A DNA stretch of 33,802 bases from NCBI GenBank assembly GCA_025358085.1, contig JANYKT010000116.1, positions 1 to 33,802 on the forward strand. Direction: 5' to 3'. The position numbers were made by a program, and so were the translations under genes. Shown here in pieces: positions 16,103-24,855 of the stretch. Source of the stretch: Deltaproteobacteria bacterium (GTDB lineage Bacteria; Myxococcota; Myxococcia; Myxococcales; 40CM-4-68-19). Within the stretch, counting starts at the first letter, position 1. Every line of letters starts with the position of its first letter. The notes beneath the pieces were generated by a model that saw only the letters and a program-made list of their open reading frames with translations, made no database searches and was not told the DNA's origin.

Positions 16103-16729
16103 CTACTCCACCACGACGGAGTCGCCGGACTGCAGGGCGAACGCGGTCGCGTGCTCGTCGCCCCGCGTGAGGGCATCCCAGGTGAAGCGGATGCGCTGGA
16201 TCGGCGCTGCGCGGCGGAGTACGAAGATGCGGTCCCGGTGCGCGTATTCAGTCACGCCCCCGGCGGCGAGCAGCGCCTTCAGGACGCCGGCGCCGCGCTC
16301 GATCGTGACGATGCCCGGCTTGAGGACCTCGCCACCTACCGGTACGGTCAGCGGCTGGACCTCCTCGACCGCGACGCTGACCACCGGCAGCTTGAGGAAC
16401 TCCTTGAAGCGGGTTTCCAGCTGCTGGCCGAGCGTGGTCGGGTTGTAGCCGGCGGCCTCCACGTCGTTCAGCAGCGGCAGGGTGATGCGGCCGTCCTCGC
16501 GGACGCGCGCCTTCGTCGTGAGAGCGTCCTGGTTATAGACGCGAACGAGAAGCTGGTCGCCGGGGCTGATGACAAACCCGCGCTCGGACGCATGGGGCAT
16601 CGGGTAGTCATTGACCCAGACGAACTTGCCCACGTCGGCACAGGCCGACACGGCGAGTGCGGCTGCAAGGAACATTGGTGAAAGTCTCAAGGCAGTCCCG
16701 GGGTCGTAAGGAGTGGTCGGGCTTCTCAC
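16103..16729 (-). CDS. Wza-type polysaccharide export lipoprotein
   Basis: 208 aa. The signal peptide has a lipobox ending LAVSAC. A polysaccharide-export domain begins SPGDQLLVRVYNQDAL and continues with VREDGRITLPLLNDVEAAG. One SLBB-type domain follows (VPVGGEVLKPGIVTIERG, then VLKALLAAGGVTEYA). It is much shorter than E. coli Wza (about 380 aa): it has a single SLBB domain and lacks the C-terminal amphipathic helix that forms the outer-membrane pore. The barrel encoded next may supply the pore. The GTG at 16729 overlaps the upstream stop (GTGA), as elsewhere in this operon. A TTG at 16690 would give a tidier signal peptide and is a real alternative. Confidence 0.9.
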   Translation of the reverse strand: MRSPTTPYDPGTALRLSPMFLAAALAVSACADVGKFVWVNDYPMPHASERGFVISPGDQLLVRVYNQDALTTKARVREDGRITLPLLNDVEAAGYNPTTLGQQLETRFKEFLKLPVVSVAVEEVQPLTVPVGGEVLKPGIVTIERGAGVLKALLAAGGVTEYAHRDRIFVLRRAAPIQRIRFTWDALTRGDEHATAFALQSGDSVVVE

Positions 16730-18753
16730 TTATCTAACTGGCTCGTGCAGGGGATCAGCCTTTCGTCCCAGCTGGGTGCTGGCTGGTTCGACGAAAACCC
16801 CAGGTTATCGAAGACGCGGCGAGTCGCCGTCAGCTGGTGGTCCTTCAGGAACGGATACGACTGCTGATTGCGCACGACCGCCTCGTCGACCTGTGAATGA
16901 TAGAGCACATCGCCGAAGGTGACCGTGGCCGGACCCGCCGCCGGCGCGGCCGGAAGATTGGCGCAGCCAAACGGGGAGCCGTCGTAGAGCAGATAGGCCC
17001 GTTGGCGCGAAACATACAGGTCGAGTCTGCCCAGCCGCATGGGGGATCCTCGCTCGGAGGCCATGGGGGTGGGGGGCCACTTCTCCTGCGAGACCTGGTT
17101 GGGCTGGAGGTGAAAGTGCGGGCACTGGCTGTTCGTGTCCCAGGTGCTGTGGTCGCAAAGCTGGAGCTCGACATCCCAGGGCCAGCCGGCGCGCGTCTGC
17201 GCGATGACGGTCACGCCCTGGGGCAGGTTGTCCTGCACCGGCGAGGGTTGATCGCTGATCATCAGCTGCGGGTACCTGCGGCCGGTCGCCCAGAGCTCGG
17301 TCATCATCGTCGCGTGCACGAAGCTGTCGCTCTTCATGGTGGCGGTCGTCTTGGGGGTGAGCCGGAACTTGCCGGTGGTGTCCGAGGCGGCATCCGCGTA
17401 GGTGGCCCACAGCTCTCCATTCACCACGCCGAGTCCGTAGGTATTGGTCGAGATGGTATAGAACTGGGCGGTATATCCGGCCGATTCGAGAAACGGATTC
17501 CAGCCGCCGTGCTCTGGCGGCGTGCCGACCAGGTTGAAGGCGAGCGAATTCTCCTGGGGCCCGAAGGTATCCTGCCAATCCATCGGGGCGCGCGGGGCAG
17601 GCGCGACCTTCACGAAGCTTCGTGCAACGGCGCGAGGCTTGTTGCTGGAGTCGTGCTGGCCGTTCACGAATACCTCTCCGCTCGAAGAGGCAGCGCGAAC
17701 GTCGCCGAGGGTTACGAAAGGCATGGCGAAGTCGAAGGCCGGTCGCGATTGCGCGGAGAGGTGGCCCTGGAAAGGACAACCGTTGTCCAGCGCCTCGACG
17801 ACGAGGGTCGTCTCCTGCGTGAGGCCGGCCCATTGCACCTCGAAGACGGGCTGGTTCCCCTGCGTGGAGAGGCGCTCATACCAGCCGTCCCCGGCGGCCA
17901 GTTCGTCGTGATTCCCCTGCCCGTTGAAGCAGCGGCCGACATAGTGCACGCGCACCAGCGGCTGGGTGCCTTCGGCTGGCGCAGCCAGCGCGGTGAAAGC
18001 ATCTACCGGCGCGTTCGCGGCGCGTGCCTGCCCCTCGGCGCCAGCCTTGACGAAGTAAAGGCGGTGCAAGCTGGTGTTCTCCATCGTGGTCGCCGTCTGA
18101 ATCTGCACGTCGCCCGCGGCCGGGGCGTAGAAAGCCACCCCATCGTCGCGCCAGCCGGCCGCGACGAGCGACTGCCGCTCGGAGTCCGACGTTGTGTACG
18201 TCTTCGAGCGCGACGCGCCCCATATCCAGGTGCCGCACATGTTGTCGGCTCCCGGGCTGGGATCGCCCAGGGCATAGACAGGCAGGCGCCCTGCTCCAGG
18301 TTCGACATAGACGTACCCCAGGTGCGAGTCCGCCTGCGCGCGCCGGAAGCCGTCGACCACTGCTGCGACCGCGGTATAGGTCCAGCCGAGGTCCGTTCCT
18401 TGGGGCGGATCGAGTTGGGCTTTGACGGCGAATCGGTCGCCCGCACAGCGATAGGTTGCGTTGTGGAGCGTCACGAACCCCGAGCCATCCACGGAGATAT
18501 CGGCGGCCGCCGGCAGCGGATAGATGCGGTAGTCTTTTGCGCCGGCGATGGGCTGAAAGGTGACGGCAACCCGGTCGTCGTCGACGACGGCATCGACCCG
18601 CTGCAGCTTCGCAACCAGAGGAACGCCGGGGCCAGCCGGGGGCTGGGGAAAAGTGCCGTCGACCTGCCCGATCACGCCCGGGTGCCCGCTCGATTTTCCG
18701 CAGGCAGCGGCCATCAACAAGGCAGCAGCGATTCGCTTCGGAAGCGTTCTCAT
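16726..18753 (-). CDS. Large secreted lipoprotein of unknown function (675 aa)
   Basis: I do not recognise the family. The signal peptide MRTLPKRIAAALLMAAAC gives a lipidated Cys18. Residues of about 45-150 contain a stretch that could be an Ig/FN3-like fold (VAVTFQPIAGAKDYRIYPL). The rest is rich in aromatic residues, Asp, Asn and Thr, with beta-strand character, and includes scattered Cys (YRCAG, NMCGTW, GRCFNG, NGCPF, LQLCDH, SQCPHFH, PFGCANLP, LIPCTS) that may form disulfides or bind metal. The C-terminal half has WATGRRYPQLMISDQ and TFGDVLYHSQVDEAV, as in a concanavalin-like jelly roll. The ATG at 18753 is preceded by AGGGGG; a longer in-frame extension is Arg/Ser-rich and overlaps the peroxidase gene. 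It lies between the peroxidase and the Wza-type gene. Confidence 0.75.
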   Translation of the reverse strand: MRTLPKRIAAALLMAAACGKSSGHPGVIGQVDGTFPQPPAGPGVPLVAKLQRVDAVVDDDRVAVTFQPIAGAKDYRIYPLPAAADISVDGSGFVTLHNATYRCAGDRFAVKAQLDPPQGTDLGWTYTAVAAVVDGFRRAQADSHLGYVYVEPGAGRLPVYALGDPSPGADNMCGTWIWGASRSKTYTTSDSERQSLVAAGWRDDGVAFYAPAAGDVQIQTATTMENTSLHRLYFVKAGAEGQARAANAPVDAFTALAAPAEGTQPLVRVHYVGRCFNGQGNHDELAAGDGWYERLSTQGNQPVFEVQWAGLTQETTLVVEALDNGCPFQGHLSAQSRPAFDFAMPFVTLGDVRAASSSGEVFVNGQHDSSNKPRAVARSFVKVAPAPRAPMDWQDTFGPQENSLAFNLVGTPPEHGGWNPFLESAGYTAQFYTISTNTYGLGVVNGELWATYADAASDTTGKFRLTPKTTATMKSDSFVHATMMTELWATGRRYPQLMISDQPSPVQDNLPQGVTVIAQTRAGWPWDVELQLCDHSTWDTNSQCPHFHLQPNQVSQEKWPPTPMASERGSPMRLGRLDLYVSRQRAYLLYDGSPFGCANLPAAPAAGPATVTFGDVLYHSQVDEAVVRNQQSYPFLKDHQLTATRRVFDNLGFSSNQPAPSWDERLIPCTSQLDK

Positions 18754-18778
18754 GACCCTGTTTCCCCCTGTCCAGATT

Positions 18779-20152
18779 TCAAGGCGCATGCTGCAGATCG
18801 ACCGACGGGCCGGACCCATCGAGCGCGTGCAGGAAGGCGACGAGATCGCTCCGCTCCTGTGCAACCAGGCCCAGTGAATGCAACTCGTTTTGCCCCGGGT
18901 ATCCGCCCAAGTGTCCGCCGGCGTCGAAAAACGCGACGACCTCCTCGAGTGAATCGATCTGCGCCGTGTGCATGAACGACGGTCGCCGCGCGACACAGCG
19001 TAGCTTCGGGGTGCGGAAGGCCCCCAGCGTCTGCTGGACCGCCGCTGTCTCGAGCCGGCCGTCGTTCCCGTCGCTGAAGCGGCCGCGGCTGTTTAAGGGA
19101 TCCGCCAGGAGGGCTGCAATGCCAATGGATGCTCCCGGGTCGTTCTGGTCATTCACGATGACCGACACTGTCACGGCGTGCAGTCCGACATTGTGGAATT
19201 TTTCGTCGGAGAGAAACGGTCCGGAGTGGCACGAAGTGCAGTTCGCCTTGCCCGTGAACAAGGCCGCGCCCCGCTGCTCGGCCGCTGACATCGCTGAGTC
19301 GTCGCCGTGAACGAAGGCATCCATGCGCGATTGGCCGCAGGACAGCTTGCGCAGGTAGGCGCCGACGGCCTTGCCCGCATTGACCACCGCCTGTGTCACG
19401 GCGACCTGATCGGGGCCTGAGAGCCCGTCGTACTCCGCGTGATCTCCGGGCCGCCCGTGACAGGTGGAAGGCTGGTTGGGCATGGGGAACGTGCACCCCG
19501 CCCGATCCGCCGAGAGCTGGGGAAAGCGTGTGTTGTCGTCGAAGGCCGGCATGAGCCCGAAGAGGAGCTCATACTCGCCGCGGTAGGTCGAGCGCAGTTG
19601 CTCCGCGAGGAACAAACGCGAGGAGTTCATCTCGTCGGTGTTTTCGAGCGGGCTGAAGAGCTGGCTCCATGTCGAGTCGCGCCGGCCGTCCCATCCAAGC
19701 AATTTCGAGTGCGCCACATCGAGCAACGAAGGCGTGCGACGAAGGGTCCACCCTGCGGCCAGAGACGCCTGCGCCGGGCCGCCCGACCCGCCCATGCTTC
19801 GGTTGTCGAGGAAGCCGGCTGTGCCCACGTGGCAGCCTGCGCACGAAACGCGGCCGGTTTGGCGCATGACGCCGAGCGTGTGGATGCTTCCGTCGTTGTC
19901 GCCCTCGATGAGCACGCCCGAAAAGCCCGGGTCGAAGAAGAGCTTCTGGCCCAGGGCGGCCGCGTGCGGGTCGTCAGCAAAACGATTCGTCACGTCGGGC
20001 GGCGCGGGCGGCAGAGTTTCCGGAGACAGAGGCGAAAGGAGCGCGCGAAGCTCCGCCGGGTCCGGCTTGGCGGGCGGCGAAGCCGGGCGCCCGCAGGCGA
20101 GGATTCCCATGGCCGCGAGCGCCAAGCGCAAGGGCAAAACACCCAGCTTCAT
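18779..20152 (-). CDS. MauG/cytochrome c peroxidase-like di-haem lipoprotein
   Basis: 457 aa with a lipobox, MGILAC, lipidated at Cys20. Two haem c motifs are present, CAGCH (104-108) and CTSCH (305-309), with the family features ALGQKLFFDP (66-75), RRTPSLLDVAH, WDGRRDSTWSQL and KFHNVGLHAV. Near the C-terminus FMHTAQIDSLEEVVAFFDAGG is the conserved end of the family. Relatives reduce H2O2 or oxidise proteins (MauG). The insert at about 205-250, with two extra Cys (GCTF, STCHGR), is less usual. It is the first gene of the polysaccharide operon, with a strong ribosome site, AGGGAGGGG, and a sigma-54-like promoter upstream. That position suggests an oxidative role at the cell surface linked to the polymer, which is inference. 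Confidence 0.9.
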   Translation of the reverse strand: MKLGVLPLRLALAAMGILACGRPASPPAKPDPAELRALLSPLSPETLPPAPPDVTNRFADDPHAAALGQKLFFDPGFSGVLIEGDNDGSIHTLGVMRQTGRVSCAGCHVGTAGFLDNRSMGGSGGPAQASLAAGWTLRRTPSLLDVAHSKLLGWDGRRDSTWSQLFSPLENTDEMNSSRLFLAEQLRSTYRGEYELLFGLMPAFDDNTRFPQLSADRAGCTFPMPNQPSTCHGRPGDHAEYDGLSGPDQVAVTQAVVNAGKAVGAYLRKLSCGQSRMDAFVHGDDSAMSAAEQRGAALFTGKANCTSCHSGPFLSDEKFHNVGLHAVTVSVIVNDQNDPGASIGIAALLADPLNSRGRFSDGNDGRLETAAVQQTLGAFRTPKLRCVARRPSFMHTAQIDSLEEVVAFFDAGGHLGGYPGQNELHSLGLVAQERSDLVAFLHALDGSGPSVDLQHAP

Positions 20153-20194
20153 TGCCCCTCCCTAGATGAGAGCCTATCAAAGAACGCCCTTGCC

Positions 20195-20210
20195 GGCCAT
20201 TGGAGTGCCA
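20195..20210 (-). promoter_or_regulatory. Candidate sigma-54 promoter of the twelve-gene operon
   Basis: Reading the minus strand from 20210, the sequence TGGCACTCCAATGGC has the -24 element TGGCAC and a -12 element TGGC, with the GG and GC dinucleotides at the fixed sigma-54 spacing. It differs from the consensus TTGC at one base. Transcription would start near 20184, about 30 nt ahead of the ATG at 20152. Sigma-54 control is common for surface genes in Myxococcota. No enhancer site was identified. Confidence 0.45.
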
Positions 20211-20303
20211 GCGGCCAACCGACAGGTTCGGGGCTGCATTCCCTCAATGGCTTGAGACGGAACGGTAGCCCGGGCCGGCGCGCTCTCATGTTATGGGACC
20301 CTG

Positions 20304-20912
20304 ATGCGAAGCCCCGAGGAGCGGCCCTCGCTGACCAACCACCACCTGTCTTCCAGCTTCAGGCGCGCCGGCGAGGTCATCCTGGGGGAAGTCCGGCACC
20401 TGCAGCCCCGGGTCCTGCTCGTTCAGCTGCTGGTGGGGGTCCTGCCGCGCCTCTCGTTTGCGCGCTTTCGCGCCGCGGTGTACCGGCTCACGGGTGCCAG
20501 CATTGGGACAGGGACCCTGATCATGGGACGCATCGAGCTGAGCGGAGAGGCCGGAGCTGCGCGGCTGCTGCGCGTCGGAGCGCGCTGCTTCATCAATTCG
20601 CCCTGTTTTTTCGATCTCAATGCAAGCATTACACTGGGAGACGACGTCTCGCTCGGGCACCACGTGGTGCTCGTGACCTCGTCCCACCTGATCGGCGCGC
20701 CCGACCGCCGCGCCGGCCTCCTGACCCGTGCCCCCATCTTCATCGGGGATGGCGCGTGGCTCGGAGCGCGCTCGACGGTGTTGCCCGGCGTGACAATCGG
20801 CAAGGGCGCGATCGTCGCGGCGGGCTCGGTTGTCCGGACGGACGTCGCGGACAATGCGTTGGTCGGCGGCGTGCCGGCCCGGCCAATAAAGGCGTTGCCT
20901 GATTCCGCCTAG
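20304..20912 (+). CDS. Left-handed beta-helix (hexapeptide) O-acyltransferase
   Basis: 202 aa. After about 50 mostly helical residues comes a series of hexapeptide repeats (SIGTGTLIMG, FINSPCFFDL, ITLGDDVSLGHHVVL). The WbbJ/NodL-type ending is IFIGDGAWLGARSTVLPGVTIGKGAIVAAGSVV, then ALVGGVPARPIK; only parts are quoted here. The His pair in LGHHVVLVTSSH probably contains the catalytic His. Such enzymes acetylate sugars with acetyl-CoA in the cytoplasm. The ATG at 20304 follows GGGA at short spacing, and TGTTAT about 15 nt upstream may be a -10 box. It is divergent from the peroxidase gene; 151 bp separate them. It probably acts on a nucleotide sugar or lipid-linked sugar of the same glycan. 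Confidence 0.88.
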   Translation: MRSPEERPSLTNHHLSSSFRRAGEVILGEVRHLQPRVLLVQLLVGVLPRLSFARFRAAVYRLTGASIGTGTLIMGRIELSGEAGAARLLRVGARCFINSPCFFDLNASITLGDDVSLGHHVVLVTSSHLIGAPDRRAGLLTRAPIFIGDGAWLGARSTVLPGVTIGKGAIVAAGSVVRTDVADNALVGGVPARPIKALPDSA

Positions 20913-20995
20913 AGTAGACCGCTGCGCGCTGCGGTCCAGGAATGCTATACCTCCCGGAATGGGCGCGTCTCGCTCCAACGTTCCCTTTGATTCGT

Positions 20996-22525
20996 ATGGT
21001 TGAACCGAGCGCTGCGACCGCTGGAGCCGGCCCTGGCGCGATGTCACCCAACGTCAATCCCAGGAACCTGCTCCGAAACACGCTCTTCCTCGTCCTCTCC
21101 CAGTTCGTGACGATGCCGATGGGCGTTCTCGTGAACGCCGTCCTCGCGCGCAAGCTAGGCGCCGACGACTTCGGTCTCATCTACCTCGCCAGCACGATGG
21201 CGGGGCTCGGGTTTCTGTTCGTCGACTGGGGGCAGCAGGCAACCGTCGCGGCACGCGTGGCCCTGAAGCGCGAGGAGGCGGCCGAGACGCTGGCCACCTC
21301 TCTCGCGCTCAAGGCGCTCTCGGTGGTGGTGGTGTCCGCTGCCCTGATTCTCTGCGCCTGGTTCCTCGGATATTCCCGGGCGCTCTTCGTCGCCCTGGCG
21401 CTCACGATCGTCCAACAGGCGTTCATGTCGCTCTCGGCCAGTTATGCGGCCGTGATGCGCGGCTTCGAGCGCCTCGATTGGGTCTCGGGGCTGAACATGA
21501 CGAGCACCTTGCTCTCCGCCGCCATGGTCATTCCGGTGGCGCTTCTTGGCGGAGGGCTCGCAGGGACCCTGTCCGCCCAGGCGGTCGCCGCGCTCTTTGG
21601 TTTGGTAATCGCGCAGTTGCTCCTGTCGCGCCTCTCGCTTGGGCGTCTGCTACCGACGGCGGCCACCGCGCGCAGACTCCTGCAAACGGGCGGTGGCTTC
21701 GTCGTGTTCGGCTTGGTGCTGGCGGTCCAGCCTTACGTGGACGCGGTGATCCTCTCGCGGCTCGCGCCCGCGGAGGCCGTGGGCTGGTATGCGGCCGCTC
21801 GTCGTCTCCTGGGCACCCTCATCTTCCCTGCGACGACCATCGGTTTCGTGCTCTACCCTACCGTCGTACGGCTGTTCCACGAGAACCGCGAAAGATTTCA
21901 GGCCTTGGTCGGCTCAACGCTGCGCCTCGTCATCCTGATTGGCGTCTGCGCCTCCCTCGGAACTTACTTGTTCGCAGGCTACGCGATCCAGGTCGTCTAC
22001 AGCAGCAAAGGATTTGGTCCAGCGGTGGCCGACCTTCAGGTGCTCGCCGTTTTTGTCTTCCTGCTCTACTTCACCATGATCCTTGGACAGGCGGTCGCCG
22101 CTTCGGGGAAGCAGCTGGTCTGGGCCGGCATTCAGACGCTCTGCATCGTGGTGAGCGCCGTCGGTGACCCACTCCTTGTCCCCTACTGCCAGCGCCGCTT
22201 TGCGAACGGTGGGTTGGGCGTGTGCATCAGCACCGTTGTCAGCGAGATTCTCATGGTCGCGGGCGCGATGATTCTCCTGCGGGGCGAAAACGTGATCCGT
22301 CCGCTGGTTTCGGCAATCGTGCCCGCGATCGCGGCCGGTGCTGCGATGATCGGCGTTGCCACGCTCTTGCGGCCGTTCCACCCCCTGATTGGAATCGTTG
22401 CGAGCTGCTTAGCCTACGTTGCCGTGGTCATCGCGCTCGGGGGCGTGGACCGCACCCATCTGGCGCTCATCAAGGACGTGGTGAACATGAAGTCACGCAA
22501 GGCCCAGGCGACCGGAAGTGCTTGA
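20996..22525 (+). CDS. Wzx-type polysaccharide flippase (MOP superfamily)
   Basis: About 509 aa with 12-14 predicted membrane helices. The first segment (NLLRNTLFLVLSQFVTMPMG, then AVLARKLGADDFGLIYLA) is the classic N-terminus of the polysaccharide-synthase/Wzx family. Later features include AVMRGFERLDW and LAPAEAVGWYAAARRLLGTL. It would flip the lipid-linked repeat unit to the periplasm for the Wzy-type polymerase encoded on the other strand. The start is uncertain: ATG codons at 20942, 20996 and 21041 are in frame, none has a good ribosome site, and the conserved part begins just after 21041. A 6-bp inverted repeat (GACCGC at 20917, GCGGTC at 20931) follows the acyltransferase stop. Confidence 0.87.
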   Translation: MVEPSAATAGAGPGAMSPNVNPRNLLRNTLFLVLSQFVTMPMGVLVNAVLARKLGADDFGLIYLASTMAGLGFLFVDWGQQATVAARVALKREEAAETLATSLALKALSVVVVSAALILCAWFLGYSRALFVALALTIVQQAFMSLSASYAAVMRGFERLDWVSGLNMTSTLLSAAMVIPVALLGGGLAGTLSAQAVAALFGLVIAQLLLSRLSLGRLLPTAATARRLLQTGGGFVVFGLVLAVQPYVDAVILSRLAPAEAVGWYAAARRLLGTLIFPATTIGFVLYPTVVRLFHENRERFQALVGSTLRLVILIGVCASLGTYLFAGYAIQVVYSSKGFGPAVADLQVLAVFVFLLYFTMILGQAVAASGKQLVWAGIQTLCIVVSAVGDPLLVPYCQRRFANGGLGVCISTVVSEILMVAGAMILLRGENVIRPLVSAIVPAIAAGAAMIGVATLLRPFHPLIGIVASCLAYVAVVIALGGVDRTHLALIKDVVNMKSRKAQATGSA

Positions 22526-22591
22526 GTCCGACAAACAGCGGTTCCGCTCATGTAGTGCGAAAGGCAACGGACAATGGAGGGCAATGGAACA

Positions 22592-24082
22592 ATGACCGAA
22601 GATGATCGACGCGTAGTCGTCGTCGGCACCGGGCCGGCCGGAGCTGCTGCTGCCTTGACTCTCTGGCGCGCCGGCATCGCGGTCACCGTGCTCGAGGCCG
22701 GGAGCGACCGCGCGCGGCGAGGCTTCACTGTCCGCGCTCCGGGCCTCACCCTGCTGCGCCTCCGGGGCTCCGACCTCGACTATCCGCATGACAGTCGGCA
22801 GACTACGGACAGCGCACCGCGATGGGTTTTTGACCTTTCACCGGGCGGCCTGTCGAATCACTGGAGCTGCGCTGTGCCCCGGTTCCATCCGCGGGATTTC
22901 ACCGACGGTGATGCCCTGGGCGAGGAGTATCGTTGGCCGCTCGGGTACGACGACCTCCGCGAGGACTATGCGGAGATGGAGCGGTTGCTCCACGTCTCGG
23001 GCTGCGGCCGGGACGTGATCGGGCTTCCTGGTGGCGAGGTCAAACACCGCATCGACCTCCCGAAAAGCTGGAGACCGGTCATCGATCGGGCCGCCGCCCT
23101 CGGACATGGCCTGACGTCGCTGCCCAAAGCCTACGGCGAAGACTGGACGATGACGCGCGCCGCGACCCCATTCAATTCCTACGTTCGGATGATCAAGACG
23201 ATTCCGCGCTCGCCCCGATTCGACGTGATCTTCGGTGCCCGGGTAACGAAGTTGGAGGTTTGCGGAGGCGATGCCGCCAAAATTCGCGTTCATTACACGA
23301 ATGAAGCCGGGCAGGAACGATCGATGCCCGCCGCTGCCGTCGTGGTCGCCGCGGGAGCTCTGGCCTCCGCGCGCCTCCTTCTGGAATCGCAGGACAGGCG
23401 CTTCCCCGAGGGACTCGGCAACGACAATGGCCTGGTCGGGAAGTATCTGCATGATCACCCCTTGGGAAAGCTGGCGATCGAGCTGCGCCGGCCGTTGGGA
23501 ATTCATCCCGCGGCGTACCTGACGCGCGCGCCGTATGGCGAGGTCCCGCCGCTGTCCGGGGTCGCCGGCATCCTCTGGAGTGGAACCGGCGCCCGGCTCC
23601 GATCCTGGTTGCGCCTCGCACCGGACCAGGCGACCGAGATGGGCTTCAGTCTCTTCGGCACCATGGTTCCTGACCCGACGAACCGGATCGAGTTGCGCAA
23701 GGGGGAGCGCGACAAATCCGGCGGCACACGGATCTCTGTGAAGCTCCGTTTCGACGACGCATGCCTGCGAGAGATGGATCGCGCCAGGGACCGGCTCATG
23801 GAAATCCTGCAATCCGCTGGCATGGCTCCGGTGCTCAAGGAATGGTTCGTAGAGAAGCCCGGCTGGGCTGTCCATTTCGGCGGCACCACCCGCATGCACA
23901 CTTCTCCAAGGTATGGGGTGGTCGACGCATTCTGCGCCGTCCACGGCGTACCCAACGTGCGCGTCGTTGATTCCGGGGTTTTTACTACCGGCCCTGAAAA
24001 GAATCCCACGCTTACCGCGATGGCGATCTCCGCTCGCGCATGCCGCCACCTGGCTGCCTGCTTGCGAACCGCAGGCAGATAG
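22592..24082 (+). CDS. GMC-family FAD-dependent oxidoreductase
   Basis: 496 aa. The N-terminal dinucleotide-binding loop is VVVVGTGPAGAAAALTL with the acidic Glu at VLEAGS. A substrate-binding middle part follows. The C-terminal GMC block is HFGGTTRMH, then VHGVPNVRVVDSGVFTTGP and KNPTLTAMAI; the first His and the Asn of KNPT correspond to the catalytic His/Asn pair. Members oxidise alcohols, including sugar hydroxyls, with FAD. ATG 22592 is preferred over 22574 because GGAGGG lies 10 nt upstream of it. It follows the flippase gene by 66 bp on the same strand, so it probably oxidises a sugar or polyol of the glycan pathway. No signal peptide is seen, so it acts in the cytoplasm. Confidence 0.87.
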   Translation: MTEDDRRVVVVGTGPAGAAAALTLWRAGIAVTVLEAGSDRARRGFTVRAPGLTLLRLRGSDLDYPHDSRQTTDSAPRWVFDLSPGGLSNHWSCAVPRFHPRDFTDGDALGEEYRWPLGYDDLREDYAEMERLLHVSGCGRDVIGLPGGEVKHRIDLPKSWRPVIDRAAALGHGLTSLPKAYGEDWTMTRAATPFNSYVRMIKTIPRSPRFDVIFGARVTKLEVCGGDAAKIRVHYTNEAGQERSMPAAAVVVAAGALASARLLLESQDRRFPEGLGNDNGLVGKYLHDHPLGKLAIELRRPLGIHPAAYLTRAPYGEVPPLSGVAGILWSGTGARLRSWLRLAPDQATEMGFSLFGTMVPDPTNRIELRKGERDKSGGTRISVKLRFDDACLREMDRARDRLMEILQSAGMAPVLKEWFVEKPGWAVHFGGTTRMHTSPRYGVVDAFCAVHGVPNVRVVDSGVFTTGPEKNPTLTAMAISARACRHLAACLRTAGR

Positions 24083-24105
24083 CGCGGCCGCCCTCGCCCG
24101 CGAAG

Positions 24106-24849
24106 TCACCGCACGCTGTAGCGCGCTTTCGCCTCGTTGTACCTGTCCACATAGCCGAACTCGTTCGAGACCTTGTTGTCGCGGAACTTCTCCGCGAAGC
24201 GCGCGTGGTAGCGCGCGAACGCGAGCGGGTTGTTCCCGAGGAAGACGATGTCGCGCACGTCCACGTGCCGCAGTACGAAGCACGGAAGCGGCGACTGGAA
24301 GACGTGGAACTCGGGGTTGGAGATGGAGGGCTTCACGCTCTTGGCATAGAAGGGCGAGAGCATCACGTCGTGCGCCATCAGGTCGCTCTTGAGCTGCGAG
24401 TGCAGCTCATCCAGCACTCCCAGATCACTTGCGGGCAGCAGCGGAAACACGATCACGAGCCCGGTGAAGGCGCCCTCAGGATCGGTCTCGGGGAAATTCT
24501 TTTTCAGGCCCTCGGCGTGCGAGAAGACGATGTCGCGCAGCCGCCAGACATCGGGGTCGCGCACCTCATCGTGCAGCGCGATCAGGTACCGATCGACTCG
24601 CATGGTCTTCTGCATGAACGGGCAGACCGGACCTTTGCGCCCGAGCATCGGGTGGGGCTGGCAGATGAACTCGTCGGCCCAGCGCATCATCTCGTTGGCC
24701 CAGGCGATGCGCGAAGGCGTGAGGATGTTGCCGCCGGGGGCCGAGGCGCCGTTGCGATAGCGGCGCCCGATTCCGCGCTGCTGCAGCCGCCGTCCGATGA
24801 CGTTGCTCAGGTTCAAGCGGGCTCTGCCAGGTTCCGATTCATGGTGCAT
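24106..24849 (-). CDS. Uncharacterised protein with a PHP-x-LGR-x-GPVCPF signature
   Basis: 247 aa, no signal peptide or membrane helix. The striking segment is QPHPMLGRKGPVCPFMQKTM (about 64-83). I recall this pattern from a family of unknown function, possibly DUF6875, found near peptide or natural-product genes; this link is from memory and should be treated as tentative. A second conserved-looking part contains DPEGAFTGLVIVFPLLPASD and VMLSPFYAKSVKPSISN. The last third has FVLRHVDVRDIVFLGNNP. The Cys in GPVCPF and several His may be functional. The ATG-side start lies 6 nt after the stop of the ATP-grasp gene, so the two form one transcript. A role in the same amide- or ester-forming reaction is inferred from this pairing only. 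Confidence 0.6.
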   Translation of the reverse strand: MHHESEPGRARLNLSNVIGRRLQQRGIGRRYRNGASAPGGNILTPSRIAWANEMMRWADEFICQPHPMLGRKGPVCPFMQKTMRVDRYLIALHDEVRDPDVWRLRDIVFSHAEGLKKNFPETDPEGAFTGLVIVFPLLPASDLGVLDELHSQLKSDLMAHDVMLSPFYAKSVKPSISNPEFHVFQSPLPCFVLRHVDVRDIVFLGNNPLAFARYHARFAEKFRDNKVSNEFGYVDRYNEAKARYSVR

Positions 24850-24855
24850 CGTAGG

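Noticed and set aside
16897-18975. 692-codon plus-strand frame opposite the 675-aa lipoprotein
   Set aside because: Both strands are open, but only the minus strand has a signal peptide, lipobox and ribosome site and fits the operon.
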